Origin: Hemibagrus wyckioides
Taxonomy: Eukaryota; Chordata; Actinopteri; Siluriformes; Bagridae
NCBI RefSeq assembly: GCF_019097595.1
Contig: NC_080734.1
Coordinates: 20,665,892-20,729,891 of the forward strand
DNA: 64,000 nt
Direction: 5' to 3'
The position numbers were made by a program, and so were the translations under genes. Shown here piece after piece: positions 1 through 33,204 of this stretch (position 1 is its first letter; the number at the start of each line of letters is the position of its first letter). A model generated the notes under the pieces. That model saw only the letters and a program-made list of their open reading frames with translations. It was not told the origin of the DNA and did no database searches.

Positions 1-780
1 TCATACTCCTCAACTCACAACTATCCATGTTCCTCCCTTCCCTCTCATCAACTCGGTAACCACCATTCTCCACGTTATAACCCAGATTATAACCCTCTTC
101 CACCCCAAACCCACACAAATAGACTCATGGACTCTCATACTCACAATCTGTGAAAAACATTCATATAGCGATCTGGACTCTGTGACAATATCTCTAATAT
201 TGCTGCTAAATACCAATGTTTACACACTGCACAACAATATTCTCACTTAGGTTTAGTTTATTAATATATGCTTCAATCTGTTTCACCTTCCTCAACTTTC
301 TTCTTCTTCCTCTTCCTTAGTTTCGGCTATTAAGCAGTAACTATTTTCACAGTTTAAACAGTTTATAATTATTTACAGATATTTTATACAGATGTTTACT
401 TTTACAGATATTTTATACAGATGTGTACTCAAAGCTTTTTGCACTAACCCACTTCCATTTATTAGCATTACAACAATTGTATTTTATTTGTTATTTTATT
501 TTATTTTATTTTGTATTTGCACTGATCTTTTTTAACTACCCTGCTTGCTTAAATTGCCCCCTGGGGATAAATAAAGTTTTTTAAACTGAATTAAATTGAA
601 TGGATTTTTTCCTCTGTTCACAAACAGAATGAAATGAAGGAATCAACATGTGATTGAAGTGTAGACTTTCCACTTTAAATAAAAGGGATGAACTAAAAAT
701 ATTGCATATTGCATTTGGTACATTATAAAAAGAAACAAACGCACTGGTGAGCTCAGCATAACACATATGTGTGTTCAGTC
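1..780. other. Upstream intergenic DNA, no gene seen
   Basis: AT-rich sequence with short homopolymer and TTTTA runs near 480-515. Around 545-600 there is a tail-like stretch (ggggataaataaag followed by an ACTGAATTAAATTGAA run) that resembles retroposon 3' tails. Related GAATTGAATT runs occur near 11365 and 32810. No coding signal was found in either strand. Confidence 0.5.
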
Positions 781-894
781 TGTGGAGGTTGGTTCATTCC
801 AGACACCAGTCTTGGCCCTCCTGTTCTGCTTCAAGATACAAACCACTGATAACTCACAAGAGCAAAAAAACAGACTAAAAACATCTATAAAAGG

Positions 895-1045
895 CTGCCC
901 AGTTCTGGAACCTGATTCTTTGGACAGATGAATCCAAGATTAATTGTAGCAGAATGATGAGGAGAGATGAAGGAAAAGAAGGGCTCATGATCCAAATCAC
1001 AGAGCATCATCTATCAGACATGGTGGAGGCAGTGTGTAGGATAAA
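895..1045 (+). mobile_element. Tc1-like transposase fragment
   Basis: In one plus frame the sequence reads WTDESKIN, then later DMVEAV from catgGTGGAGGCAGTG. This is a degraded version of the Tc1 transposase block that carries the first catalytic Asp (WTDES) and the following KHGGGSVMVWG block. No terminal inverted repeats were recognised, so this is a decayed internal piece. Family assignment to Tc1/mariner is by motif only. Confidence 0.6.
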
Positions 1046-1056
1046 TGCTACAGAAA

Positions 1057-1087
1057 ATGGATGGATGGATGGATGGATGGATGGATG
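1057..1087 (+). repeat. (ATGG)n microsatellite
   Basis: About seven uninterrupted ATGG units follow CAGAAA, a typical tail arrangement of fish SINE/LINE-derived repeats. Confidence 0.9.
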
Positions 1088-1589
1088 ATATCCAACTTGA
1101 ATATCCAAACCAAATAATTATTCTGAAATATATTAAGCTAATTTTAATCCTCTCTTCAAGGTGTTTGTTTGCTACTGTTATTTGCTACCTAACTAGCTAA
1201 CATACCAGAAAATGCAATGGTGAACACATTTTACATAAAAAGCATTGCAGAACTGTCAAAGTTATCAACAGTGTAATTCTGCACCTGTTAGGGAAGGTGA
1301 TTGAAAGTGCTCGTATCTTTGCAAGATTGGTTTTCATTTCAGCTGACCTCATCAAACATGTCCTTTTAATTATAATCATAGAACAAAACGCATTTATTGC
1401 GGCAAAAAAAATTATTGGGGGCCAACAGAAACATTTCAAGCACTGTTCCAGATAATCAGCTGTTCATGAGCCGCTAGAGGGCGTCACAGATCATTACCTT
1501 ATTATTTTTCCACCTCGTTACAGACTCCCACTCATTTAAACAGCACTGTGTTTATTGTCAAAGCTTCATCTAAATCACATCACTGCCTG

Positions 1590-1690
1590 AGATTCATTTC
1601 ATTATCTGTACCGCTTATCCGATCTATCCTCGGGTCACGGGGAGCCTGTGCGCCTCTCAGGCCTCATCGGGCATCAAGACTGCCTGAGAT
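1590..1690 (+). mobile_element. SINE-like retroposon 3' fragment
   Basis: The stretch ccgcttatccgatctatcct then gggtcacggggagcctgtg is the reverse complement of the 3' part of the SINE at 2964-3310. The shared block reads cagggagcctgtgcc and gataagcggtacag in the other orientation. Only the 3' block is present. The rest up to the henmt1 start (1948) contains nothing recognised. Confidence 0.65.
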
Positions 1691-1947
1691 CTCAATAGAA
1701 ATTATAGACGCCCAGAATAAGACACTGGGTGAATCCCCCTGGTTCTTTACTTCAAATCAAAGTGCACTAAATAGGATATAAAATGTCCTCATTTCTAGAA
1801 AACCTGCCTGCTATTAGATATCTTAATGAGAGCAGTTTGATCTTTAATGTCCTCCCTCACGTGCGATCTAGACAGCGCAGGAAATGCCCCCCCCCCGGTG
1901 TAGTGCACTGTGGGTAAGTAAAAGCAGCTGTGTGTGAAGGGCGAGAG

Positions 1948-3503
1948 ATGCTGAGGATCAGGATGAATCGCTTCTTCTCACCTCCTCTTTATATACAGAG
2001 GCAACAGTTTGTGATTGATTTTGTCGAAAAATCCAGACCCAGAACGGTAACTAAATGAAGCTTCTCCAGATAAATTTGCTCTCCTGAGAATTATGTTGAC
2101 TTTTCGTTAACACTAGCTAACCCCGTGCACTGTCATGGCTGAAGGAGTGTTTTTGTTGTCAGGTGCTGGATTTAGGATGCTCTGAATGTTCCTTGCTGAG
2201 AAAACTCAGATTTCATCGCCACAGTGTTGAGTTACTGGCAGGAGTGGACATCGACTGCGCCGCCATCCGACTAAATATGTTGGTGTTTTACTCCATAAAA
2301 ATATCCACTTGCGCAGTGCTTAGAAATAAATAGATTTATAATGTCTTGGTTTAGCTTTAGGACTGGCTTTAGTAGGACTGGTCATTATGGGTTCAGTGAT
2401 AGGCACTGGGGTCAGACACAGTGGACATGATTAAAGACTCCGGCACTACAGGTCTCCTGTCTGCATGTGTGTTATTGTGTGTTACTCTGTGTTAGGCATG
2501 CACTGGCTCCACTCATGATAGAATACTTACAGCCCAGTCCCAGACCACTTACAGTCAAACTTTATGAAGGCTCCATCACTGAAACAGAGCCCTGCACCAA
2601 GGGCTTCGATCTCATCACCTGCATTGAAGTGTGAGTGTAGTCAAACTTATTCCATGTGTTTATTTTAATACAAGTTACTATTCAGAGTACTTTGGCATTT
2701 ATATAATTTATATCATCTTTTTTCCTGTCTCAAAGCATGGAGCACCTTCAGCTTTGGGAAGTGGAGAAGTTTTCAGAGGTTTTGTTTGAATACATGGAGC
2801 CACACTCTGTGATAATAAGCATGCCGAATGCAGAATTCAATCCTTTATTACCAGGACTAACAGGATTCAGACACAAAGACCACAAATTTGAGTGGACCAG
2901 AGCACAGTTTCAAGCTTGGTGAGCTTTTATTACTTGACATGTGGATCTTTTATAAATATATAAATGAGTGTGTTTAGGCTTAGTGTTTAGCACGTTCACC
3001 TCACACCTCCAGCGTCCTGGGTTCGAGTCTCGCTCCCACTCACTGTGTGTGTGGAGTTTGCATGTTCTCCCCGTGCTTGGTGGGTTTCCTCCCATAGTCC
3101 AAAGACATGCTTCTAGGCTGATTGAAGTCTCTAAATTGCCCTTAGTTTTTGAATGAGTGTGTGTGTGTGTGTGTGTGCGCCCTGCGATGGGTTGGCACTC
3201 CGTCCAGGGTGTATCCTGCCTTGATGCCTGATGACGCCTGAGATAGGCACAGGCTCCCTGTGACCCGAGTATAGATAAGCGGTACAGACAATGAAGTGAA
3301 ATAAAAAAATAATAATATAATGGGTTGTCCCTTTTCCTCCCACCTCCCAAAATGTACAGTAGGTAAATTGGTTAAGATACAGTGCCCACCAAAAGTATTG
3401 GAACAGCAAGGCCAATTCTTCTGTTTTTGCTATGCACTGAAGTCAACAATCAATATGAGATGACTGTTTAGAATTTCTGCTTTCATTTCCTGATATATAC
3501 TCC

Positions 3504-3535
<32 letters not shown>

Positions 3536-5324
3536 CTGCTGTGGTAGTTCACACAGTTTTTAAGGTGAGCAAAAGTATAGTAAGTAACACAGAATATCTA
3601 TGTGAATATTTGTTTGTATCAACATGGTGACCCAGTGACATCACCAGACTGCTGCATTCTTCTGCTGTGATTCTAACAGGCTTGTTCCACAACTTATTTC
3701 GGTTGTTGTTTGTTTTCGGGGTTCCTCCCTCCAGTCTTCTCTTCAGGAGGTGAAATGTTGCTCAGTTGGGGTTAAGGTCTGCTGATTGACTCGTCCAGTC
3801 TAAAACCATACTCTCTTCCTCTGATTAAGTCCTTTATTGAGTTTGCAGTGTGTGTTTTTGGATCATTGTCTTGCTGCATGATGAAGTTTCTCCCGGTTAG
3901 ATCGGATGAATTTCTCTCTATATTGCCAGACGGAATGTTTCTGTATTCATTCTGTTGTGACCATCATGAGCTCCATCATCAATAAAGATTAGTGAGAATG
4001 TTCATCCAAGCCATGATGCTTCCTTCTTCATGCTTCACCCATGAATCATGAGCAGATCAATCCTTTCTCCACACTTTGTCCTTTCCAGAGGTTCGTCTTA
4101 GCTCCAGAACTTTTGTTGTTTATCTGTCTACTGCTCTTCTTCAAACAGGATTTGATCCCTTCACCCCTGCCCCTGCCCTGTGGAGGTTGTTGGTGAGGTT
4201 ACTGACCTTTGTTTCCGGGTTTTTCTTCACAGCTCTCACAATGTTTTTGTCTTCAGCTGCAGTTCTTTTCCTTGGCCAACCTGCTCCATGGACTAAAGTG
4301 GATGTTAGTGCACAAGTGGTTTCTTTATTATTGTGTTCCAAATTGTTTTTACCCCCCAAGTGAAACTTGTGGCTTAACCAAGAATAGTCATTTAGAATTA
4401 TTAAGTATTTAAACAGTCTTTCTAATAGGACACAACAATGCCACATGTCAGTCACATGTTCCAATATTTTGATTACTTGTGAGCCAAGTGGGTTCAAATA
4501 TAAGGTGCTGTGTTATTTAGTATCTAGTATCTATATGTAATTCTCAGGAAATGAAAGCTGAAATTCTGATATATTGTCTCATTCATCTTTTCAGGGCTGA
4601 TGGAGTTTGCAGGAAATATGGCTACTCCATAGAGTTCACAGGAGTAGGAGACGCTCTTGGTGAGACAAGAGATGTCGGATTCTGCTCCCAGGTTGGAGTT
4701 TTCCAAAGAGTTGGTGTTTTAAGTGCACAAAGGAACAACACGGAGCTGGAGCCTACAGTATATAAACTGGTAAGAGCCAAATGCTGTGATGGACAGAGAG
4801 AATATTTAAGTTTCTGACATCATGCTTGCGATGTAATCTTTCATGTCCATTCCTGTTAGCTTTACAGAGTGGTTTACCCAAGCCTCAGTGACAACAATAT
4901 CTTCCAGAAGACTCTAGTTAGTGAAGTCCTCTACAAAGCAGAGCAGCTGAAGAAGGAATGGCTGGAGGGTCAGGAAGGTGAGCCATGTGATTTCACCTCC
5001 TGTGAACTCCTCCTACCATCTGAAACAGGGGTCCAGGCCAGGGAGGAAGAGGAGGTGTACATGCAAGGGATCTGGGTGTGTGTGCCACTTTCACGTGTGT
5101 GGGCTAATTCCACAGTACAAGCGCTCTGCAGCAATATTCAGCAACTTAGAGACATACTACTGGTGGACTTGCGAGTGCAGTTAGATGCAGACAGAGATAT
5201 TATAATGCTACCTGTTGTTTATGAGGAGGGTGAAAATGAAGAGGAAATGGATGAGGGTGAGAGGGCAGGATGTGTGTCAAGGTCTGTGAATGATAATGTA
5301 GAGGACTGGGAAAGTGAACTTTGA
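1948..5324 (+). CDS. henmt1: HENMT1, small RNA (piRNA) 2'-O-methyltransferase
   Basis: Seen: coding exons 1948-2046, 2163-2278, 2496-2630, 2736-2918, 4595-4769 and 4860-5324 join in frame with GT-AG introns. They give 390 aa, close to the ~393 aa of the mammalian protein. A SAM-binding glycine motif (VLDLGCSE, about residues 34-41) is followed by the HEN1 metal/catalytic signature CIEVMEH (E116, E119, H120) and DHKFEW (H166), so the active site looks intact. The tail after residue ~320 is acidic ([16 protein letters not shown]) and looks disordered. Known for the family: Hen1 adds a 2'-O-methyl group to the 3' end of piRNAs in germ cells, which stabilises them. The start at 1948 is the first in-frame ATG; a second Met lies five codons on (1963) and cannot be excluded. 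Intron 4 (2919-4594) contains a SINE and a Tc1-like relic. The gene is convergent with fam102b. Confidence 0.95.
2964..3310 (+). mobile_element. tRNA-derived SINE in henmt1 intron 4
   Basis: The head resembles a tRNA promoter: GGCTTAGTGTTTAGCACGTT matches an A-box region and GGTTCGAGTCT (3020-3030) a B box. The conserved teleost body follows (gtttgcatgttctccccgtg, then cctcccatagtccaaagaca), then a (GT)n insert at 3158-3176 and a tail with cctgatgacgcctgagatag and gataagcggtacag. The SINE is inserted in the sense orientation within the intron. Confidence 0.8.
3379..4500 (-). mobile_element. Tc1-like transposon relic (family R, copy 1)
   Basis: Starts with cagtgcccaccaaaagtatt, a Tc1-type terminal sequence, and continues with the decayed body of a long Tc1-like element: a poly-A run at 3511-3535, cttctcttcaggaggtgaaa, then cattgtcttgctgcatgatg. 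The block near 3731-3845 is nearly identical to 18615-18730, and its head resembles 36650-36870. No intact transposase frame remains. It lies inside henmt1 intron 4. Confidence 0.6.
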
Positions 5325-5489
5325 TAATAGATAGATAATTGATAATAGATAGATAATGTGTTATTAGGTCATTTCAACAATGAAGTCTCCTCTCATTGGT
5401 ACAGTTCAGAAGTGCTCTTCTCATTTTGATGTGTGTGCAGAAACATAATGGATAGTAATAGTCTACATCTGATCAAATTGTGGGGAAGC

Positions 5490-6061
5490 TCACATACAGT
5501 GGATATAAAATGTTAGATTGTTTTTCCACCTATGATGTGATGTAGCAACCAAAATCCAAGTGGAAAAATGGGGGAAAAAAAACATGCAATAATCTGGTTT
5601 AAAATAAACTGTTTATACACAATGTCTTCCTGTGTTCTTGAAATGATTGTGTTGTTTTTATGAGATATATATAGAATTATTTCCAAAAAGTTCTGCCTTT
5701 GTCCTCATCAGACTATAACACATTTTTACATCAGAATGTATATTACATTATATATATATATATATATATATATAATGTAAATCATTTGTAAACAAATTGT
5801 GTTAATGCTTTGGCTAAATAATATTAAGAGATCAGTATTTGGTGGAATAACCCCGATCTGTATGTGTTTTAGCTCCATGATCTCTACCAGTTTCTCACAT
5901 TGCTTTTTTGCAATAAGAGTGGTATAAAGTTCCCTAACAGCAAACAGCTCAGCTTTACTTGATGGTTTGTGACCATCCATCTTCCTCTTGATGACATTCC
6001 AGAGGTTTTCAATAGGGTTCACATCTGGAGATTGGGCAGTGGTCTCATTTTTTTCCAGAGC

Positions 6062-6102
<41 letters not shown>

Positions 6103-6115
6103 AGAGACAGAGAGA
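5490..6115 (-). mobile_element. Tc1-like fragments with transposase C-terminus
   Basis: 5490-5610 is the end of a Tc1-like element (cacatacagtggatataaaa) of the same family as the relic at 8484-10503. From 5816 to 6045 the minus strand encodes a Tc1 transposase C-terminus containing SPDVNPIENLWNVIKRKMDG, where the E of PIENLW corresponds to the third catalytic acid of the DDE triad. Microsatellites (AT)n 5748-5775 and (GT)n 6068-6098 interrupt it. Confidence 0.75.
5603..5608 (+). promoter_or_regulatory. Possible henmt1 poly(A) signal AATAAA
   Basis: The first AATAAA downstream of the henmt1 stop, about 280 bp away. It lies inside a Tc1-like terminal sequence (cagtggatataaaatgttag upstream), so the mRNA 3' end may be transposon-derived. 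Confidence 0.45.
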
Positions 6116-6280
6116 CACAGATCAGGAATTGAGGGACAGCACACTTACTTTGTGTAGTGCTGAGACTAGGTTTATACTTAATGTTCTCAACAGGATTACA
6201 AGCTGTTTATAGAGAATTTGAAAGTCAGAAAGACACTAATGATATATGGTAATTATGAGAGAGAGAGAGAGAGAGATTTT
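6068..6280 (+). repeat. (GT)n and (GA)n microsatellites
   Basis: About 15 GT units at 6068-6098, a short GAGA/GACA stretch at 6100-6120, and about nine GA units at 6258-6276. These lie between the henmt1 and fam102b 3' ends. Confidence 0.9.
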
Positions 6281-6324
6281 TCAGGTAAACATTTTTGTTT
6301 TAAAAATTGACGCTGAGATCTTGC

Positions 6325-8297
6325 TGTCAAGGTTTTGTACTGTGTTTATTTAACAGTGTGCGGTACACATGATCAGCATTGGTTAAAAGGAGCTGAAGAT
6401 CACAATAGCAATGCAGAACAGTAAAAAGCATCGTCACCGTTACATCATGACACGTACAGTAGTATAGTACAAGGAGCAAAAGCTTCACAGAAGAGATTTA
6501 AAAAAAAACACCATGGTGTTTACTACAACACAAGGTTACACAAAAAATGTCAACTAGTCAGATATTTAGGGATCCTGTTATTGTACACTGTAAAGAGATA
6601 TTGCATGAAACACTGCTCTATGGAAACCTACTGGTCCGTGTTATAAAACACAATACTGATGTTTTGTAATGGTGTAGGGCCCTGGCTTAACTCTATCCAT
6701 TTCACCAGGCTTCTGATATGATGGCCATGATATGACAGATGCAATGTAATCAGTTATTACAGCCATTTATACCCAAGAGATATTGAACGTACCCATGACC
6801 TATGCTTTTGATAGGTCTGAAATCTAGCTCTACATGGCTAGTCCTGTTTCAAAACACATACACAAGAAGTGGGCTCACTTCATAAAACATATGGCTTTTA
6901 ATATGGCACATAAATATAACCATAGAGAACCTGGTTCATGTTTACACCAGCAGACAAAAAAAACAGAATAAGTACATACAAACAAGTATTTCAAAATTCT
7001 TTTGGTGCCACAATACATCAGAATCTGATATGCCCAAACATTTCATAGACATTAGTATGGAGTTTGTAGCATTTCTGATATAAAAAAAATGAGGACCGCA
7101 ATAAATGTACATAGTACAAGTTAGGTAAAAGATGGTCATGTCGGACTACATTTCTCTAGCACCTCAAATAAAATGTAAAACAATGAAAACTGCTTTCACA
7201 GCTGCAAAGGCTATAATTCACTAGAATAAACTATTGTGAATTCCTTTCCTTTGGCTCTCAGTCATATCTCAGCTCTCAGGGATCAGTGGAGCCATAATGT
7301 GAACATGGAACAATTATAACTGAAAGGTCAAACTGCTTGAATACACAGTCCAGTTTTTGAAATGGCAGTGTCTGAGTAACTTTGGCCCAGTTGTTGCTAT
7401 GCTGAAGGAGTGAGACAATACTTGTAATGGCTGATGTGCAAACAATTGTTAAACATTTAGACTTAAACTGAACTGCACACTGACAACCAATAACAACAGA
7501 GCAGCTGAAAACAAACCATGTCTGACAAACTAAGAAGATAAACTAATGTCCAAATCTGACAAACTACAGCATACGAAAACTGACAACTATTCTATCTATT
7601 ATAATATTAAGTGCTTTCAGAACGAATTACTCTTTTATATAAATGTAAAGGTGAAGCTTTGTTCAGTAAGTATTCTCTTCTCTACTGTCAGACTGTCTGC
7701 CCAATTCCAGCTAGTTTGTTCAATTTCCCCTTATTGTGTCATAAGATCAGCACAAGGAAGTGCTACACATTGGTGGTGACCTTTTTGAATGCTGCAACAC
7801 TGCATCCAAAATTCCCATCCACACACACAAATACTGATATACTGATGCATGGCTCACCTAAATATGTCCATATATTAAAACTTTAAATAATGGAACCTAT
7901 ACCCCTGAATACACAAGATCCAAATGATGAGCTAATATTCTCACCACAAAGCTGACAAAAGCCTGGAACCACCAACCAAGCAAAACACTGCGAGGATCAT
8001 TTCCTCTTCCAACAGGTAAGGCCAGTTTCCTTCCTTTGTTGAATGTTTTATAGGCAAGTCAAAGAGGAAAGCAGGGAGTGTCGGGATTGGAAAGTTAAGT
8101 TACCCCAGGTCTCAGAGGAGCCAACGCCTCCACAATGATGGCAGAAGCTGCTCTTTGAAAATCTTCACCAGCTCCACCAGCAGTGAATGGATGGGGAAAA
8201 AACCACACTGCAGGAAAAAAGCGAGATTGAAGAACCCCCCCTCTCCTCTCTCCATGACTTTGGTTTGTGGCACCTCTCTACTTGGCACCTTACAGCA
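6325..8297 (-). other. fam102b: Probable fam102b 3' UTR
   Basis: A ~1.95-kb stretch downstream of the fam102b stop with no coding frames and little recognisable repeat. It ends with an AATAAA on the minus strand (plus-strand TTTATT at 6345-6350). Extent is inferred from that signal and from the absence of other features; RNA evidence would be needed to confirm it. Confidence 0.5.
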
Positions 8298-30135
<21,838 letters not shown>

Positions 30136-30170
30136 GCCCCGCCTGGTTACGAATATACAGCGCGGGACTA

Positions 30171-30475
30171 CACTTACGTCCACTTTATTAGGAACAACTG
30201 TACACTTGCACATTCATGCAGTTGTCTAATCTCGCAGTAATGTGTCAGCAGCATACTGAAAAACTCTGATCTCTGTCACTAGCTGGCCTGGGCTGTGTAT
30301 TTCAAAAACTCTGATCTCCTGGGATTTTCACAAACAACAGTCTCAAGAGTTTACATAGAATGGTGCGCACAACAAAAACATCCTGGGTGTAGAGGATCTG
30401 CAGGCTGGAATACCTTGTTGATGAAAAGGTCAAAGGAGAATGACCACGCCGGTTTGAGCTGACAGGAAGTCTGTG
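30171..30475 (+). mobile_element. Tc1-like fragment (TCCACTTTATTAGG family)
   Basis: Begins with cgtccactttattaggaaca, the terminal sequence of a widespread fish Tc1-like family. It contains the plus-strand transposase HTH remnant ISWDFHKQQS-like / SRVYIEWCAQQKH and gttgatgaaaaggtcaaagg, then AGCTGACAGGAAG, where homology stops because another element begins. Only the first quarter of the parent is present. Confidence 0.65.
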
Positions 30476-31513
30476 GGTGATTCTCACCAAATCTTGGTTT
30501 TAAAAATTTCAAACATGAAAATTTTAAAAATGCTTAAATTAACTTTTTTTTTTAGACATTAGTAACAGAGTCTGGAGTATTTGTGAACATTAATTTAAAA
30601 ACTTTTATTTACCATTTAACACCTTTTTGAACATAATTTCCAAAATACATCCTAAAAAATCTCATTACTGCAACACTGTGAATTAACACTGATAGAAAAG
30701 CAAATACATTTTCACAGTTTTAAAAATGGATTATTAAGTCATGCACAGTCACTTCAAGTTCTGAAATAATATTTATTTTTAATTTAACAGTTTTTTAAAT
30801 TTTGACTGATTTCTCACCTTCCACAATTTACAACCATTTTTTCTTTATATTTCAAAGAAACTAGACATTTTTTCAAAATGACGTGACAAAACCTGAGAGA
30901 ACATCATTTTAAGATTCTGCACATGCATTTAAAATCAAAGTACTATATTTCTATTAATTAAATTGTTTCGGTAATGATAAATAGGTTTCTGTAATGAGGT
31001 TAATTATTTCGGTAATGATAATAAGTATACTAGTCTGAGATTTATACTGAGACTTGTATACTAGTCTGAGATAATGCAGAAAGAAATATAATATTTACAC
31101 AATCATGCATTCAAGTTTAAAACAGTTTTATTGTGTAGTGCTTCAAAAATACAAAAGCCAAAAATAAAAAAAGAAATTAAGAAAAACATTAAAACAGGAA
31201 TAAACAGGACAACATTTCAACGTGTGCCTAAAAAAACATGAACCATTTTACCATGGCACTAAAAAATAACTGACCACTGTCTCTTTTTCTTTTCATGTTC
31301 CTTCTTATTCAGCTCTTCAGTTTTCTTTATTTTACCAGTTTGTTTTCGTTTTTGATTCCTGGAAGCATTACATTAAATTAGTCTCATAACATGGGAAAAA
31401 CATTTTATGTATACATCATCATATAGTGTAGACTTGATGCTTACTCTGTGTGTGTGTGTGTCTGTGTGTGTGTGTGTGTGTGTGTGTTCTATACTGGGCC
31501 TGAAGTTGTGGGG
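30476..31513 (-). repeat. Inverted repeat copy A of TIR element
   Basis: Begins GGGTGATTCTCACCAAATCT and is the inverted counterpart of 52737-54122. Shared landmarks include acattagtaacagagtctgg, cctgagagaacatcatttta, acatttcaacgtgtgcctaa, a TG microsatellite (only ~38 bp here) and atactgggcctgaagttgtg. The copy is cut at 31513 by the LTR-like unit. It has diverged by small indels; copy B carries an extra (AAT)n block. Confidence 0.9.
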
Positions 31514-31968
31514 TGTCAGGAACAGCTGGACAGTTCCCTGCCAGGCCCAGAGAGGGCGCTGGCAGGTGAACCTTGGAAGCCTGCTTCTTTGTGTGTCTTT
31601 TGTTACGCCCTTCCTATTGTTCCTATCCTGATTGTCACCTGTATCCCATTAGCCCTAATGTCTACCCCTATAAATAGGGATCCTTGTGTTTGTGTCCTTG
31701 TCCATGATTGTTATCTGTACTGTGGTTTCTGTTGGTTTTGTTTGCTAGGGTCCATGTCCAAGCTAAGGTCTAGGTTTTGTTTAGTTTAGTTAACCACGCC
31801 ATGTCTAGTGTTACGTTTGTTTCCCTATGTCGCGTCTTAAATGTAATAAAAGCAGTGCTTCACTGAATCCTGCGCATGGGTCTCATTACACCGTGTGCTG
31901 GCGTGCGCGCACACACCACGGGCGTCTGGGGTCGAGCCCCGCATAGGGCGGGGGTCCCAGACGTTACA
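31514..31968 (+). mobile_element. Solo-LTR-like unit (Ty3/gypsy type)
   Basis: A 455-bp unit starts TGTCAGGAACAGCTGG and ends CCCAGACGTTACA (TG...CA ends). It has a TATA box TATAAATA at 31669-31676 and a poly(A) signal AATAAA at 31845-31850, in the right order and spacing for U3-R-U5. No primer-binding site follows, and no matching 4-6 bp target duplication is visible at its edges, so it is a solo LTR or a rearranged remnant. It truncates repeat copy A. Confidence 0.7.
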
Positions 31969-33200
31969 ATTACCCATCAACCACTGCACACCACATGACT
32001 TGCATTATTTACATTCTGGGCTTTGTGCACCTCATTGACATGCTTTTGTTGATGTCATATTTTGTTCTTTTGGCTTTCATAGCCTTGCTCTTAGTCTGCA
32101 TGTTTTGGTTTGTATTCTCCAATTTGTTGTTCTTTTGCATGAGCCTGCACTTGCATCCACTGCCATTTTAAATACCTGAGAGAAAGCATGAGCTATAACA
32201 TTGAAGCAGCAGACTTCATGCAGTGCATATGGACCCAAGGTGAGTAGGTCTGGGAGAACCAGAAGCAGCTAACATGTCCTGCATAATCCAATAGGGACCA
32301 AGCTCCTTCCTTAATACTCTTTGACTGTTCATTTTATACAGGTATGCAAGAGTAATGACTCATAATTGAAATCCAGTTTCATCCAAAAGAGGATGGGTTC
32401 CCTTGTGAATCTGGTTCCTCTCAAGGTTTTTTCAACAAGATATCTGTAATAGGTTGACTTCAATTTAATAACAATACACAATCTGTACTGTACAAAATAA
32501 AAACCAGGAAGACCAGCTCAGCTCTGTTTAAATCTGTATTCCCCCACCTTCCCACTTCTTAGGGCCCCTTTCCCTCAGTTAGGATATGCCTGACATGGAA
32601 ATTTAATATGGTGTCAGGGTATTATAAATTGTCAGACAGAAATTCTGCAAAAGGGGTTTCTTTCTTTAAAACAATCACCATTCAATTTAATTTTATATGT
32701 ATACTGCTTGTAACAATAAACAATGTTAAAATTCAGTTTCATTTTCATTCATAAAAAGTTCAGCTTTACAGAAATATATAAATATAGAATAAAACTTACA
32801 ACATTTGAATTGAATTGAATTAATATTTATCCCTAAAGGGCAAGCCTGAGGCAATGATGGTAAGCAAAAAAGATGATATGAGGAAGAAACCTTGAGAGGA
32901 ACCAGACCCAGAATGGAACCCATCCACATTTGGGTGAAACAGGAGAGTGCGATTATAAATAATGTCCTTTCTAAAGCTGTATATGGTTAAGTGGAGTAAG
33001 CAAAAGCTCATGAGGAACTTATAGGTCAGCATAATTTCATCATAGACTGAACACTAATTCCTGCTGTCCACACAGAGCCATCCCCAGTAGCAGTGAGCAC
33101 CACCATTAAACACCCTGTCATCCTGAGTTTCCCAAGGATGCAGCTCCCCTAACCCTAACCCAATACTTGAAATATCCTGGATGGACAAGCAAAGAAAGCA
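31969..33200. repeat. Intergenic DNA with two family-D repeat copies
   Basis: Family-D repeat sequence occurs at 32385-32460 (ggttcccttgtgaatctggt, then tcctctcaaggttt) and inverted at 32700-33110 (aaccttgagaggaaccagac, then accatccacatttgggtg-like text). The rest shows nothing recognisable. A 14-bp CCTAACCCTAACCC at 33148-33161 is too short to mean an interstitial telomere. Confidence 0.5.
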
Positions 33201-33204
33201 CAAA

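Noticed and set aside
33148..33161. Interstitial telomere repeat
   Set aside because: Only about two CCCTAA units; chance level.
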